Shown one piece after another: positions 18,560 through 28,130 of a stretch of 64,000 nt of DNA; the stretch's first letter is position 1; each line of letters begins with the position of its first letter. The notes beneath the pieces were generated by a model. It worked only from the letters and a program-made list of their open reading frames with translations, searched no databases and was not told where the DNA came from. The DNA is taken from assembly GCF_007970185.1 (NCBI RefSeq), contig NZ_CP042431.1:4774001-4838000 (forward strand), in the 5' to 3' direction. Made by a program: the position numbers and the translations under genes. Source of the stretch: Pseudobacter ginsenosidimutans. Its GTDB lineage: Bacteria; Bacteroidota; Bacteroidia; Chitinophagales; Chitinophagaceae.

Positions 18560-21500
18560 ATGAAACCTTCGATCTTGCAATTTGTCCGTACAGTTTTTCG
18601 ATCCCCTGTGGTCCTTTTCCTTTTATTATTTTTAGCGAATCAGCAGGGATTTGCAAAAGATTTTCCCATCACTCAGTATGGGGCCAAACCTGGCCTCACT
18701 TCACTGAATACGGTGAGCATCAACAAAGCCATTGAAGCCTGTTTCAGAAATGGTGGCGGCCGTGTGATTGTGCCAGCTGGGATTTTCAGAACAGGCACCA
18801 TCACGATGAAAGACCATGTGGAACTGCATCTGGAAGCGGGCGCTGTATTGCTGGCCAGTACTGATTTGAAAGATTTTCCGGTGCAGGCGCAACCCCGTTA
18901 TCGCTCGCAGAAGGATCCCGGTGGCTGGCGCGCCCTGATCTATGCCAATGAAGTAAAGGATATTGCCATCACCGGCCGCGGAACCATCGATGGCAATGGC
19001 GCAGCACAGAAACCGGATCCTGATTCGAAATACAAAAGCGATATGGACGGCCGTCCCCGCAACCTGCTTTTCATTTCCTGTAATAAAATAAAAGTGGAAG
19101 GCATCACGATGCGGAATGCCGGGATCTGGAATCAGCATTACCTCGATTGTGAGGATGTTGTGGTAGATAAGATCAACGTGTACAATCATGCCAACCGAAA
19201 TAATGATGGGATCGATATCGATGGTTGCCGCCGGTTCACTTTATCCAATTCCACTTTCGATACGGATGATGATGCCATCGTGTTGAAAAGTACTGGCGCA
19301 GCAGGCTGCGAGAATGTAGTGATCACCAATTGCATCGTTTCCAGTTTCTGCAATGGCATCAAGGCAGGTACAGAATCCACCGGCGGATTCAAGAATATTT
19401 CGATCTCCAATTGTATCATCAAACCCAGCAGCAATACCCATCCGCCGATCTATGGTACGGTCCGCGGTATTGCGGGACTCTCTCTTGAAATTGTAGATGG
19501 CGGCCTGATGGACGGCGTCAGTATCACCAATATTACTATTGAGGGAACCGACTGCCCTTTGTATGTCCGTCTCGGCAACCGCGCAAGGAAACATACGGCT
19601 GCTGCGCCGGAACCACCGGTGGGGCGCATGCGCAATATCGTTATCAGTAATGTGGTAGCATACAATACAGGAAATTATTGTTCGTCCATAACAGGTATAC
19701 CAGGGCATTTTGTAGAGAACCTTTCGCTTTCCAATATCCAGTTCCTCCACAGGGGCGGCTTGCAGGCCGGTGCTTATATCGATGACATGAGCAAAGTAGT
19801 GGAAGATGAGCAGGGGTATCCGCAGCCTACTGTATGGAAGGAACTGCCTTCATCGGGATTGTTCATCCGGCATGCTAAGAATATCCAGGTGAATGGTCTG
19901 ATGCTGAATGCTGCTGCTGCTGATCCCCGCACGCCTGTGATGGCGCAGGATGTGGATGGACTGCAGATCCAGGGTGTAAACCTGACGAAGAATTTCACCG
20001 CGCCGGTCTTCTTTAAAGGCGATAAGGTGAACAATGTAAAAATAGACAGGCCGCTGGGTTGGAACAAACAGGTGTGGCAAGTGCCTGAACCTGCTTTGAA
20101 GGAAGTGGATGTATGCGTGTATGGCGGCAGCTCTGCCGGCGTTATGGCTGCATACAGTGCCAGGAAAATGGGAAAGACGGTTGTTCTGATCGAGCCGGGC
20201 AAACATGTTGGTGGGCTTACCAGTGGCGGATTAGGCTACACAGATATCGGCAACAAGTTTGCCATCAGTGGCCTCTCGCTGGATTTTTACCGCAGACTGG
20301 GAAAGCATTACGGGAATTTCGAGAACTGGATCTTTGAACCTTCTGTAGCGGAAAAAACTTTCAAAGAATATTTGCAAACAGCCGCTGTGCCGGTATTGTA
20401 TGAATATCGTTTGAAAACTGTACAAAAAGAAAAGGAAACAATTTCTTCCATTATTATCGAATCTTCTTCCGGTGCGCAGGCTGATCAGTTGATCAAAGCA
20501 AAAATGTTCATCGATTGCAGCTACGAGGGCGACCTGATGGCAAATGCAGGCGTATCGTACACGGTAGGCCGCGAAAGCAATGAGGAGTACAAAGAAACAT
20601 ACAACGGCGTTCAACTCATGGATGGACACCAATTCCCGGATGGAATCGATCCTTACAAAATAAAGGGAGACACCAGCAGTGGTCTCTTATGGGGAATTTC
20701 TTCGAATCCATTAATTGCCACCGGTTCCGGTGATCAACAGGTGCAGGCTTATAATTACAGGATCTGTCTGAGTAATGATCCTGCCAACAGGATCGCAATC
20801 CGCAGACCGGCAGATTATGACAGTTCCAGGTATGAATTGCTGCTCCGTTTTATTGATCAGGCCAATCCGCCTGATCTAAAGCCCATCCTGAAGATCGATC
20901 TGATGCCCAACAACAAAACTGATATCAACAACAAGGGACCTTTTTCAACCGACATGATCGGTATGAACCATCAGTATCCTGAAGCGGATTATGCAACCAG
21001 GGAAAGGATCAGGTGGGAACATGAATCATACACGAAGGGACTGCTCTATTTTATTGGCCATGATCCCCGCGTTCCGCAAAAACTGCGTGAGCAGATGCTG
21101 CAATGGGGCTATCCCAAAGATGAATACGAAGACAATGATCATTGGTCGCCACAACTCTATGTACGCGAAGCAAGGCGCATGAAAGGTGCTTATGTAATGA
21201 CCCAGGCCAACTGTGAAGGCAGGTTGAGTGTGGACGATGGCGTTGCCATGGCGGCTTACACGATGGACTCACACAATTGTCAGCGCATCATTATCGAAAA
21301 AAATGGAACGCGCATGGTGAAGAATGAAGGGAATGTGGAAGTGGGAGGATTTGGCCCTTATCCCATCGCTTACAGATCTGTTACGCCAAAGCAATCGGAA
21401 TGCAGTAACCTGCTGGTGCCTGTGTGTTTATCCGCCAGTCATATCGCCTATGGTTCAATCCGCATGGAACCTGTATTCATGGTGCTGGCACAATCATCGG

Positions 21501-22029
21501 CCATTGCTGCTTCACTGGCCATCGATCAGAAAATACCGGTACAGCAGGTTGATGCAAAAAAGATCCAAAAGATCATGCAGGCCAATCCATTGCTGGATGG
21601 CACTGAGCCTGATATTTTGGTAGATGATTCAGATAGCGCCAACACAAGAATAACAGGATCATGGAAAAAACAAACCCGCAGAAGCTATGGCCCTTCGATG
21701 CTGGTGAATGATACGGCTACTAACGGAGAAGCATCCGTGCTTTTTATCCCTGCCATCAAAAAAACAGCACGCTATTCTGTGTATACTTATTTACCGAAGC
21801 TGCCCGGGATTGCAGATGAGATACAGGTGGAAATTCATGATGGAAAGAAAACACTGCGCAAAACAATTAAACCTCATGAGATCAAAGTGGCTGGTCAGAC
21901 TTCCGGTGAATGGATTTGGCTGGGCGACTATGATCTCTCCATCCGGAAAGCACCCTGGGTCCGCATCTCCGGGATGGAGGGAAAGGTTTGGTAGTGGCTG
22001 ATGCAGTATTGCTGAAGATTGTGGAATGA
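18560..22029 (+). CDS. GH28-like beta-helix fused to FAD-dependent oxidoreductase and golvesin-like tail
   Basis: A large exported fusion starting 9 nt after the esterase. Signal segment at about 1-32. Residues about 33-505 form a right-handed beta-helix of the GH28 type, with NNDGIDIDG (about 213), DTDDDAIVLKS (about 233) and NGIKAGTES. Residues about 512-1010 are a FAD_oxidored-type domain beginning VCVYGGSSAGVMAAYSARK with GKHVGGLTSGGLG. The remainder is a golvesin/xanthan-lyase-like beta domain (YSVYTYLPK). The frame as given stops at 21994 after GMEGKVW. One extra A or G near 21981-21986 lets it read GLVVADAVLLKIVE to a stop at 22029, the usual end of golvesin-like domains, so the listed end assumes that base is missing. 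Expected action: polygalacturonase-like cleavage combined with sugar oxidation in the periplasm or at the surface. Confidence 0.78.
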
Positions 22030-22154
22030 ATTCTACATATTGATCGTTTTCCTGACAAAGCAGTCTCTGCCAGGACCGCTTTGTTGATTTAGCTTAGTAT
22101 TATGTTTGCGAATCCGGCAGCAATAATTACCTAACTTTAAACAAAATACACTGA

Positions 22155-23771
22155 ATGCAAAACTGGGAGCTTTCCTTCTCATCACTGCTTCCGATCTCAT
22201 CCGCCGGCAAATCGATCCTGAATGCACTACCCGTTGCAGTTTATATCTGTAATGTGGAAGGACAGATCACTTTTTTCAATGAGGCTGCTGTGAAACTTTG
22301 GGGATATGAACCGGATCTTACAGATGAAACACTCAGGTATTGCGCCTGCTTTAAAGTGTTTGCAGACGGTGTGCAAATCCGCCCTGACCAAACACCAATG
22401 GCCATTGCACTGCAAAACGGACTGCCGTTCAAAAATGTACAGGCGATCGTGGAAAGGCCCGATGGCACCAGGTTCCATGCTACAATAAATATCAATCCTC
22501 TGTTTGATGAAAATGGACAATTGATGGGAGCCGTGAATGTTTTCCAGGATACCTCCGACCTAAAGGAAGCTGAACAGAAACTACTCCATGCGAAAGTCTC
22601 CGAGCTCACGGAGATGGAGGAGATGTATCACAAGATGATCGGGGAAGTGGAGGATTATGCCATCATCCTGCTGGACGCCAATGGCATAATCCGTAACTGG
22701 AACAGGGGTGCGGAAAAGATCAAAGGGTATCGCGACCATGAAATCGTCGGAAAAAGCTTCCAGGAATTCTATCTCGAAGAAGACAGGAAAGCGGGATTGC
22801 CATTGAGCCTGCTCGAGAATGCCAGAAAAAGTGGAAAAGCAATTCATGAAGGATGGCGTAAAAGAAAGGACGGGAGCGCATTTTGGGGAAGCATCGTACT
22901 CACTGCATTGCATGATGAAGCGGGAAAGACAATCGGTTTTTCAAAAGTTACCCGCGATCTTACTGAACGAAAACTTACTGAAGACCGCGTGAAAGAATAT
23001 CTTCAGCAACTGGAATTCCAGAACCGTGAGCTGGAACAATTCGTGTACGCTGCATCGCATGATATGCGGGAACCATTGCGGAAGATCCATTTGTACAATA
23101 GTTTCATTGCAGAAAATAATGGAAATACACTTGACGAACAATCAAGCATCTTCCTGAACCGTTCCATCAAGGCCACCAGCCGGATGAACAGGTTGATCGA
23201 GGATCTGCTGGCCTATTCACGCGCAACATCCAAAACCAACCAGGAATCCGTTGCCGACCTGCAGCGGATCATCGATGAGATCGAAACAGGTTACAAGGAA
23301 GATCCAATGATGGCCGGTCTCGTGATCCGCAGGAACGATCTTCCGAAAATTACAGGTGTTCCCTTTCAATTAAAACAACTTTTTTTCAACCTGATCGATA
23401 ATGCCATCAAGTACAAACATCCTGACAGGAAAGTGGAGATCGATATAACCTTCCGGGTAGTGAAAGGAACAGCCCTGCTTCAATTGCCTGATGCTTCCAA
23501 AGATTATCTAGAACTAACGGTGAAGGACAATGGACTTGGTTTCGATCCGGAATACTCGCAGAAGATCTTCGAGATCTTCCAGCGATTGATACCTGCTGCT
23601 TCCGTAAGAGGATCAGGCATGGGGCTGGCCATTTGTAAAAGGATCATGCAGAACCATAACGGGATCATTGAAGCCGATGGTGTACCCGGAGAAGGCGCCA
23701 GTTTCAGATTGTATTTTCCTCAGGCGGATCAGGCCCTGCAAAACCGCAATAGCTTCCTCGCCAGATCGTAA
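22155..23771 (+). CDS. PAS-domain sensor histidine kinase
   Basis: A 538-aa kinase without membrane segments, so cytosolic. PAS 1 at about 20-130 (VAVYICNVEGQITFFNEAAVKLWGY); PAS 2 with PAC at about 160-280 (AIILLDANGIIRNWNRGAEKIKGY, ITGFSKVTRDLTE-like end). HisKA at about 295-365 with phospho-acceptor His in YAASHDMREPLRKI. HATPase at about 400-525 with N-box LFFNLIDNAIKYK and G-boxes DNGLGF and GSGMGLAICKRI. The layout is that of phytochrome-like/light-oxygen-type kinases that pair with single-domain regulators. The gene overlaps the 3' end of such a regulator on the other strand by 43 bp. Confidence 0.9.
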   Translation: MQNWELSFSSLLPISSAGKSILNALPVAVYICNVEGQITFFNEAAVKLWGYEPDLTDETLRYCACFKVFADGVQIRPDQTPMAIALQNGLPFKNVQAIVERPDGTRFHATININPLFDENGQLMGAVNVFQDTSDLKEAEQKLLHAKVSELTEMEEMYHKMIGEVEDYAIILLDANGIIRNWNRGAEKIKGYRDHEIVGKSFQEFYLEEDRKAGLPLSLLENARKSGKAIHEGWRKRKDGSAFWGSIVLTALHDEAGKTIGFSKVTRDLTERKLTEDRVKEYLQQLEFQNRELEQFVYAASHDMREPLRKIHLYNSFIAENNGNTLDEQSSIFLNRSIKATSRMNRLIEDLLAYSRATSKTNQESVADLQRIIDEIETGYKEDPMMAGLVIRRNDLPKITGVPFQLKQLFFNLIDNAIKYKHPDRKVEIDITFRVVKGTALLQLPDASKDYLELTVKDNGLGFDPEYSQKIFEIFQRLIPAASVRGSGMGLAICKRIMQNHNGIIEADGVPGEGASFRLYFPQADQALQNRNSFLARS

Positions 23772-24139
23772 CATTCCTGGAGGTGGAAGGGTTTGATCAG
23801 GTAATCGGTAGCGCCGTTATTCAAACATTCTTCGATATGCAAAGGAGCATTGGAAGTGCTCAGGATTATTTTGGGTGTGCTGGAGTAGCGTGCATCTTCA
23901 TTCAGTGAAAGCAGTAACTGCGCGCCATTCTTCTGAGGCATATTGTAATCGAATACGATCAGTGAAGGCGTTGGTATAGAATCGTCCCCCATCAAATATT
24001 GTAAAGCGGAAATCCCATTGCTGAAAAGATGTAGTTGCACCCCTGGTTCGATGGATTGAATAGCCATCTGCAGAAGCTCCAGGTCTTCAGCGTCATCATC
24101 TGCCATAACAATATGTATCGGGCTGTCTGTCTTCGTCAT
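23729..24139 (-). CDS. Single-domain response regulator (CheY/Rcp1-like)
   Basis: 136 aa, essentially only a receiver domain: acidic pocket MADDDAEDLE, phospho-acceptor Asp in IVFDYNMPQKNG, conserved Ser/Thr in ILSTSNAP, and Lys in YLIKPFH. The start at 24139 (MTKTDSPIHIVM) is chosen because sequence further upstream is not conserved. There is no output domain, so it probably passes phosphate on or acts by protein contact. It is convergent with the PAS kinase and their coding ends overlap by 43 bp, strongly suggesting they are partners. Confidence 0.88.
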   Translation of the reverse strand: MTKTDSPIHIVMADDDAEDLELLQMAIQSIEPGVQLHLFSNGISALQYLMGDDSIPTPSLIVFDYNMPQKNGAQLLLSLNEDARYSSTPKIILSTSNAPLHIEECLNNGATDYLIKPFHLQECYDLARKLLRFCRA

Positions 24140-24395
24140 ACTAAACAAAATTGGGAAAGCGGGCAAAACAAATTTAAGGAATTTGAAGTCCCTGCCCGTA
24201 TTTTGATTTTGTGTAGCATTTATCCCGGGAGCTGCATTGAACCAGTTATTGAAATTCAATAAGACCAGTCGCAAATGTCAGCTGCCTGTGATTGCAGGGC
24301 TTTGGCGTGGGCAAGCGGCCTCTGGTAATATTTTTTCCATCATCACCACAATGCTTGTTAACTTCAGGAAGCATTTTTCATCAATACGGAATAAT

Positions 24396-25229
24396 ATGCA
24401 AACAATGTCGCAACTGCAGAAAGGGGAAGCGCTGAAAAAACTGCATCAGCGTTCAGGCATATTCGTTATCCCTAATGCCTGGGATGCAGGTTCGGCCAGA
24501 GTGCTGACAGGACTTGGGTTTGAAGCTATCGCCACTACCAGTGCCGGACTGGCGTTTGCCAGGGGAAAGCCGGATGGGGAAGGGGCGCTCACTAAAGGTG
24601 AAACCTTTGAAAATGTGGCGGAGATCATTGCAGCCACCTATCTTCCTGTGTCTGCAGACCTGGAAAATGGTTATGGTGATGAACCGGAGGATTGTGCCAA
24701 AACCATTCTGGAAGGAGCGGTGCTGGGACTTGCCGGTGGTTCCATCGAAGATGCCACGGGCAGGCCGGGTGATCCGATCTATCCTTTTGAGCTGGCTGTG
24801 GAGCGGGTACGCGCTGCCGTGAATGCAGCCCGCAATCTGCCTTTTGAATTCACGCTGACTGCAAGGGCCGAAAATCTGATCTATGGCAGGCCTGATCTGA
24901 AAGATACCGTCAACCGGCTTGTAGCCTATGCTGAAGCAGGGGCAGACGTCCTTTTTGCTCCTGGACTTTCCACCCGCGAAGAAATTGAAACCGTAGTGAA
25001 AGCTGTAGCTCCCAAACCTGTGAATATTGTGATAGGACTGGGCATCACACGCTTCACACTGGAAGAGCTCGCATCCTTCGGCGTAAAAAGAGTAAGCCTC
25101 GGTTCATCGCTTGTAAGGGCCGCCTATAGCGGTTTCTACAAAGCCGCAGAGGAAATCAAACAAAACGGAACATTCTCTTACAATACCGGAACCCTCAGTT
25201 ACGGAGATATCAATGAAATGCTCAGGTAA
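24396..25229 (+). CDS. Isocitrate lyase/phosphoenolpyruvate mutase superfamily protein
   Basis: About 277 aa with the PEP mutase/ICL fold: PNAWDAGSARVL near the N-terminus, metal-binding-type SADLENGYGD, TARAENLIYG, and GADVLFAPGL. This subgroup (oxaloacetate decarboxylase/methylisocitrate-lyase-like, often annotated only as isocitrate lyase/PEP mutase family) acts on alpha-keto acid C-C or C-P bonds; the substrate cannot be told from sequence. Starts at 24396 or 24405 (MQTMSQLQ / MSQLQ) fit the family length; an upstream in-frame ATG at 24237 would add about 53 unconserved residues. It is convergent with the next gene, with a 4-bp gap. Confidence 0.82.
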   Translation: MQTMSQLQKGEALKKLHQRSGIFVIPNAWDAGSARVLTGLGFEAIATTSAGLAFARGKPDGEGALTKGETFENVAEIIAATYLPVSADLENGYGDEPEDCAKTILEGAVLGLAGGSIEDATGRPGDPIYPFELAVERVRAAVNAARNLPFEFTLTARAENLIYGRPDLKDTVNRLVAYAEAGADVLFAPGLSTREEIETVVKAVAPKPVNIVIGLGITRFTLEELASFGVKRVSLGSSLVRAAYSGFYKAAEEIKQNGTFSYNTGTLSYGDINEMLR

Positions 25230-25233
25230 GTAG

Positions 25234-25941
25234 TTATTGTTTTTTCAGCAGAACTGTTTTGGATTGCACAACCAGGGTATCGCCATTCCTTAATCGTGCA
25301 AGGCATCCAGGATTGAACATATTCCATACGTCTCCATTGGCACTTGAGCAGGCTGAGTAGGGGTGATTATCGTTGGAGAATGCATAACTCAGAAAAGGGG
25401 CAGTCAGTGTTCCGGCTTTAACATTCAGCACATAATCGAAAGAAGGTGTATAAAACGTGCTGTAACCGCCCGCATCGGGTATGGATACTATATTCAATTT
25501 GTTGACGGGATACTGCAGGATACTATCTCCCATTTGCATACACCGGAAGTTGGGGTTGGGCATCTGCCACAGCGTTTTACCAACCCAATTCAACAGGTAC
25601 CGGCCATTGCCGGTCTGCCTATAACTCATTTCCATGGTCATTGGCTGACCGGGATATTTCACGGTGGCTTTTCCCGGCTCCAGTGAAATGGTCACTAGTC
25701 CGGTTTCCGGCTCTTCCGTTTGTGCCGATTTGAAAAAACGCTGCAGATCTCTGCTGGCAATATACCTGTTGATCAGCGACTGATCTGTTACTTCACCATT
25801 ACCTGTATACATTTTGACGCCTGCTATCAGAATTTTGGATGATACGTAGTTGCCGGATGGCATTTGGTCATCGCCGCTTTTGCTGCAGGCGCTAAGGAGT
25901 GTAAGGGTGGCTGCCATTGCAGCGAAGCAAATTTGTTTCAT
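25234..25941 (-). CDS. Hypothetical lipoprotein
   Basis: 235 aa with a clear lipoprotein signal (lipobox LLSAC, Cys19, followed by SKSGDD, which in Bacteroidota suggests possible surface export). The mature part is beta-rich with no motif I recognise; four Cys residues (FRCMQ, YSACSS, NPGCLA) may form disulfides. It has no operon partner of known function. Function unknown. Confidence 0.75.
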   Translation of the reverse strand: MKQICFAAMAATLTLLSACSKSGDDQMPSGNYVSSKILIAGVKMYTGNGEVTDQSLINRYIASRDLQRFFKSAQTEEPETGLVTISLEPGKATVKYPGQPMTMEMSYRQTGNGRYLLNWVGKTLWQMPNPNFRCMQMGDSILQYPVNKLNIVSIPDAGGYSTFYTPSFDYVLNVKAGTLTAPFLSYAFSNDNHPYSACSSANGDVWNMFNPGCLARLRNGDTLVVQSKTVLLKKQ

Positions 25942-25993
25942 AGTAGAATAATGAATGCCAAACTAAGAATGTTTTGGCTGAGAAGCAAACGTA

Positions 25994-26476
25994 TTACAGC
26001 CATCTTCTCACCCGGCGGCAATAATTAATATACTGTTCACCGAAGTCCTTTCTCAGCCTGGGCTCTTCATAGAAAATGATGAAGAGATTGAATGCGATGA
26101 AAATAGAAACAGTATAAATGAATAATGCAGTGACGGGAACCAGTAAACACTCTCCGGTAAGTATGCTCATAACGCCGATATACATGGGATTTCTTGAATA
26201 CCTGTAAAGTCCTGCAATTACAAGTTCTTTTGTAGGATCAGCAGGAGAGAGCGTGCCGCGGCCGTCTGTGGCAAAACGGATGATGCATAGTAAAGTTATG
26301 ATGACGCCTGCCAGCAGTAGCAACAGACCTGCATACCGGACAATGGAAAAATCAGAAAAAGTAGAATGGTTGATGGATTCCCTGACCAATAGCCAGGGAA
26401 TCAAACCCGCCACCATCCCAGGTTGCAGGATAGTGAAGAATAAGTTTCGCCAGAATAGGGATACATTTCCTGCCAT
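25994..26476 (-). CDS. Isoprenylcysteine carboxyl methyltransferase (ICMT/PEMT)-family membrane protein
   Basis: 160 aa with four to five membrane helices and the family signature in the C-terminal half: LVIAGLYRYSRNPMYIG, then an acidic pair (YEEPRLRKDFGEQY) and a YCRRVRRWL end. Bacterial members are SAM-dependent methyltransferases acting on lipids or small molecules; the target is unknown. It lies between a lipoprotein and an AraC regulator, both on the minus strand; the gap to the AraC gene is 41 bp, so cotranscription is possible. Confidence 0.82.
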   Translation of the reverse strand: MAGNVSLFWRNLFFTILQPGMVAGLIPWLLVRESINHSTFSDFSIVRYAGLLLLLAGVIITLLCIIRFATDGRGTLSPADPTKELVIAGLYRYSRNPMYIGVMSILTGECLLVPVTALFIYTVSIFIAFNLFIIFYEEPRLRKDFGEQYINYCRRVRRWL

Positions 26477-26517
26477 ACTTAAATATAATAAGAATTTTCC
26501 GCTGATGCCAGCCGGGA

Positions 26518-27393
26518 CTATTTGCGTTTGTAGCCGGAAATATAGCTGGAAGGGGTCATTCCTGTTACTTTCTTGAAAACCCTGTTGAATGTGATGGTAT
26601 TGTTGAAGCCGATGGAATAGGCGATAGAAGAGATGGAATCGAAATCCCCGTTGATGATCCTCTTGCAGGCTTCATTGATGCGGATCTCATTCAGAAAGCT
26701 CATATAGGTTTTCCGTGTATGTTTCTTGAAGTACTTGCAGAAAGCATGTGGAGTGATATGCGCCACTTCGGAAACTTTCTTCAGGGAAATATTTTCCGCG
26801 TAGTGCTCAACGGTATACTGATAGATATCGTTCATGCGCAAGCCTTCGCTGTCTGTGAATGAATACTTGGAGAATCCATTCGACAGGGATTTCCAGTCTT
26901 TCACTTCATTGGCGAAGAATTGCAATAGCCGGAAGAATTCGAACAGTCTTTCTGCCCTGTCTGTGGTGTTGATCCTTTTGATCATGAGCGAGGCCATACC
27001 GCAATATTGTTCCGGTAACTGATAGCCATTGCCGGCATTGAGCAGGAATTTCCGGATACCATCCAGTTCCTGCAGATTCAGGATGCCTTTGAGAAGCGAG
27101 TCCTGGTCGAAGTAAACATGGATGGCATGGATATTATTTTCCTGCTGGTTTTCGAAATAATGTGCGTCGGCTTTGAAGATATGCGGTTGATTGGCGCCCA
27201 GCAGGTAAACCTCACCGGGTTTGAAAGGTTGTGTGTAATTTCCGGCAATGAAAGTGCCTTCGCCCTTGATGATCAACGTGATCTGGGCTTCGGCGTGGCG
27301 GTGATAATAATTGTAAAAGTAGGGAAGTATGTCTTCCTGTACCGCCAGAGAGCCTTTTTGGACAATCGGAACCGTAAATTGGAGGACTTTCAT
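26518..27393 (-). CDS. AraC-family transcriptional regulator with cupin sensor domain
   Basis: 291 aa. The N-terminal cupin (about 15-95) shows YYHRHAEAQITLIIKGEGTFIAGN and FKPGEVYLLGANQPHIF. The C-terminal double HTH (about 195-288) shows ISLKKVSEVAHITPHAFCKYFKKHT and SISSIAYSIGFNNTITFNRVFKKVTGMTPSSY. Such regulators usually bind a sugar or similar ligand. It could control the genes downstream on the same strand or the divergent membrane-protein gene; no operator was identified. Confidence 0.9.
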   Translation of the reverse strand: MKVLQFTVPIVQKGSLAVQEDILPYFYNYYHRHAEAQITLIIKGEGTFIAGNYTQPFKPGEVYLLGANQPHIFKADAHYFENQQENNIHAIHVYFDQDSLLKGILNLQELDGIRKFLLNAGNGYQLPEQYCGMASLMIKRINTTDRAERLFEFFRLLQFFANEVKDWKSLSNGFSKYSFTDSEGLRMNDIYQYTVEHYAENISLKKVSEVAHITPHAFCKYFKKHTRKTYMSFLNEIRINEACKRIINGDFDSISSIAYSIGFNNTITFNRVFKKVTGMTPSSYISGYKRK

Positions 27394-27610
27394 TAAACCA
27401 ATATTACCAATTTTTACAGAAATTAGCCAAATGAAGGATAATTTCTGTTTATAATTCGCTAATCAGGGTAAGCTTCAGCCGTAAACTAGAGGGAATGGGC
27501 CGGGAAAACGGGATAATAATTGATGGTTACAATTGTTTTGCTGTAAAATCGTTTTTGGATAGCCTGATTTTATCCGGATTATCGTCTTACCAACAGTTAT
27601 CAGACCATTC

Positions 27611-27976
27611 ATGAATTCAGATCTCCTTGTAATACCCCTCTTCCTGTTTCAGCTACTCATCACCGTTGTGATAGAATCCCTGGTGCTTTATAAATTCGGG
27701 TATCACTCCATGCTGGCCTCTCTTGTATTTGCTTCGCTGGCCAATACCATATCTGTTGTTACTGGTGGATTGTTGCTGATGCAGACCGCTGAACCCCTGC
27801 TGGCGTCTCCTTCCTTTCCCTGGAACCTGGTGCTGATCTTTTGCATGCAGGCGATGCTGGTGGAGTTCATTGTATTGAAGCTTTGCCGGAAAGATTTCCC
27901 CGCATCCCGCCTGGTGCTTCCTGTATTGCTGATGAATCTGCTTTCTACTATTCCACTTTATTTTTTGCTTTCGTAA
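27611..27976 (+). CDS. Small integral membrane protein of unknown function
   Basis: 121 aa, hydrophobic along most of its length, with probably four membrane helices (about 5-27, 32-58, 70-90, 98-120). It has no signature I recognise. It starts with ATG at 27611 after a 217-bp divergent spacer from the AraC gene and ends 154 bp before the propeller kinase, whose promoter lies in that gap. It could be an accessory of the kinase, but nothing in the sequence shows this. Confidence 0.6.
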   Translation: MNSDLLVIPLFLFQLLITVVIESLVLYKFGYHSMLASLVFASLANTISVVTGGLLLMQTAEPLLASPSFPWNLVLIFCMQAMLVEFIVLKLCRKDFPASRLVLPVLLMNLLSTIPLYFLLS

Positions 27977-27993
27977 TCGCAGTAGTATTTTTA

Positions 27994-28022
27994 TTGTAGA
28001 GAACGATAATATTGTAGTTTTG
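27994..28022 (+). promoter_or_regulatory. Bacteroidota-type promoter of the propeller kinase, with repeated ATTGTAG boxes
   Basis: TTG (27994-27996), an 18-bp spacer and TAGTTTTG (28015-28022, matching TAnnTTTG), placed about 110 bp before the ATG. The -33 and -7 regions both carry TATTGTAG-like sequence, the reverse complement of the CTACAATA motif found upstream of the regulator and OmpA genes. Confidence 0.5.
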
Positions 28023-28130
28023 CGACATTACTTTTCAAACCTTATCCTTCCGTTACACAGGTGATACCGGCAACGCTCTCTCTCGAAACCATTGCATTAA
28101 ACCCGCCCGTTCAAACCGGGCCTGAACCTT

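Noticed and set aside
22063-22098. Hairpin (ACAAAGC/GCTTTGT) after the GH28/FAD fusion as terminator
   Set aside because: Only a 7-bp stem with a 16-nt loop and no T-tract; too weak to list.
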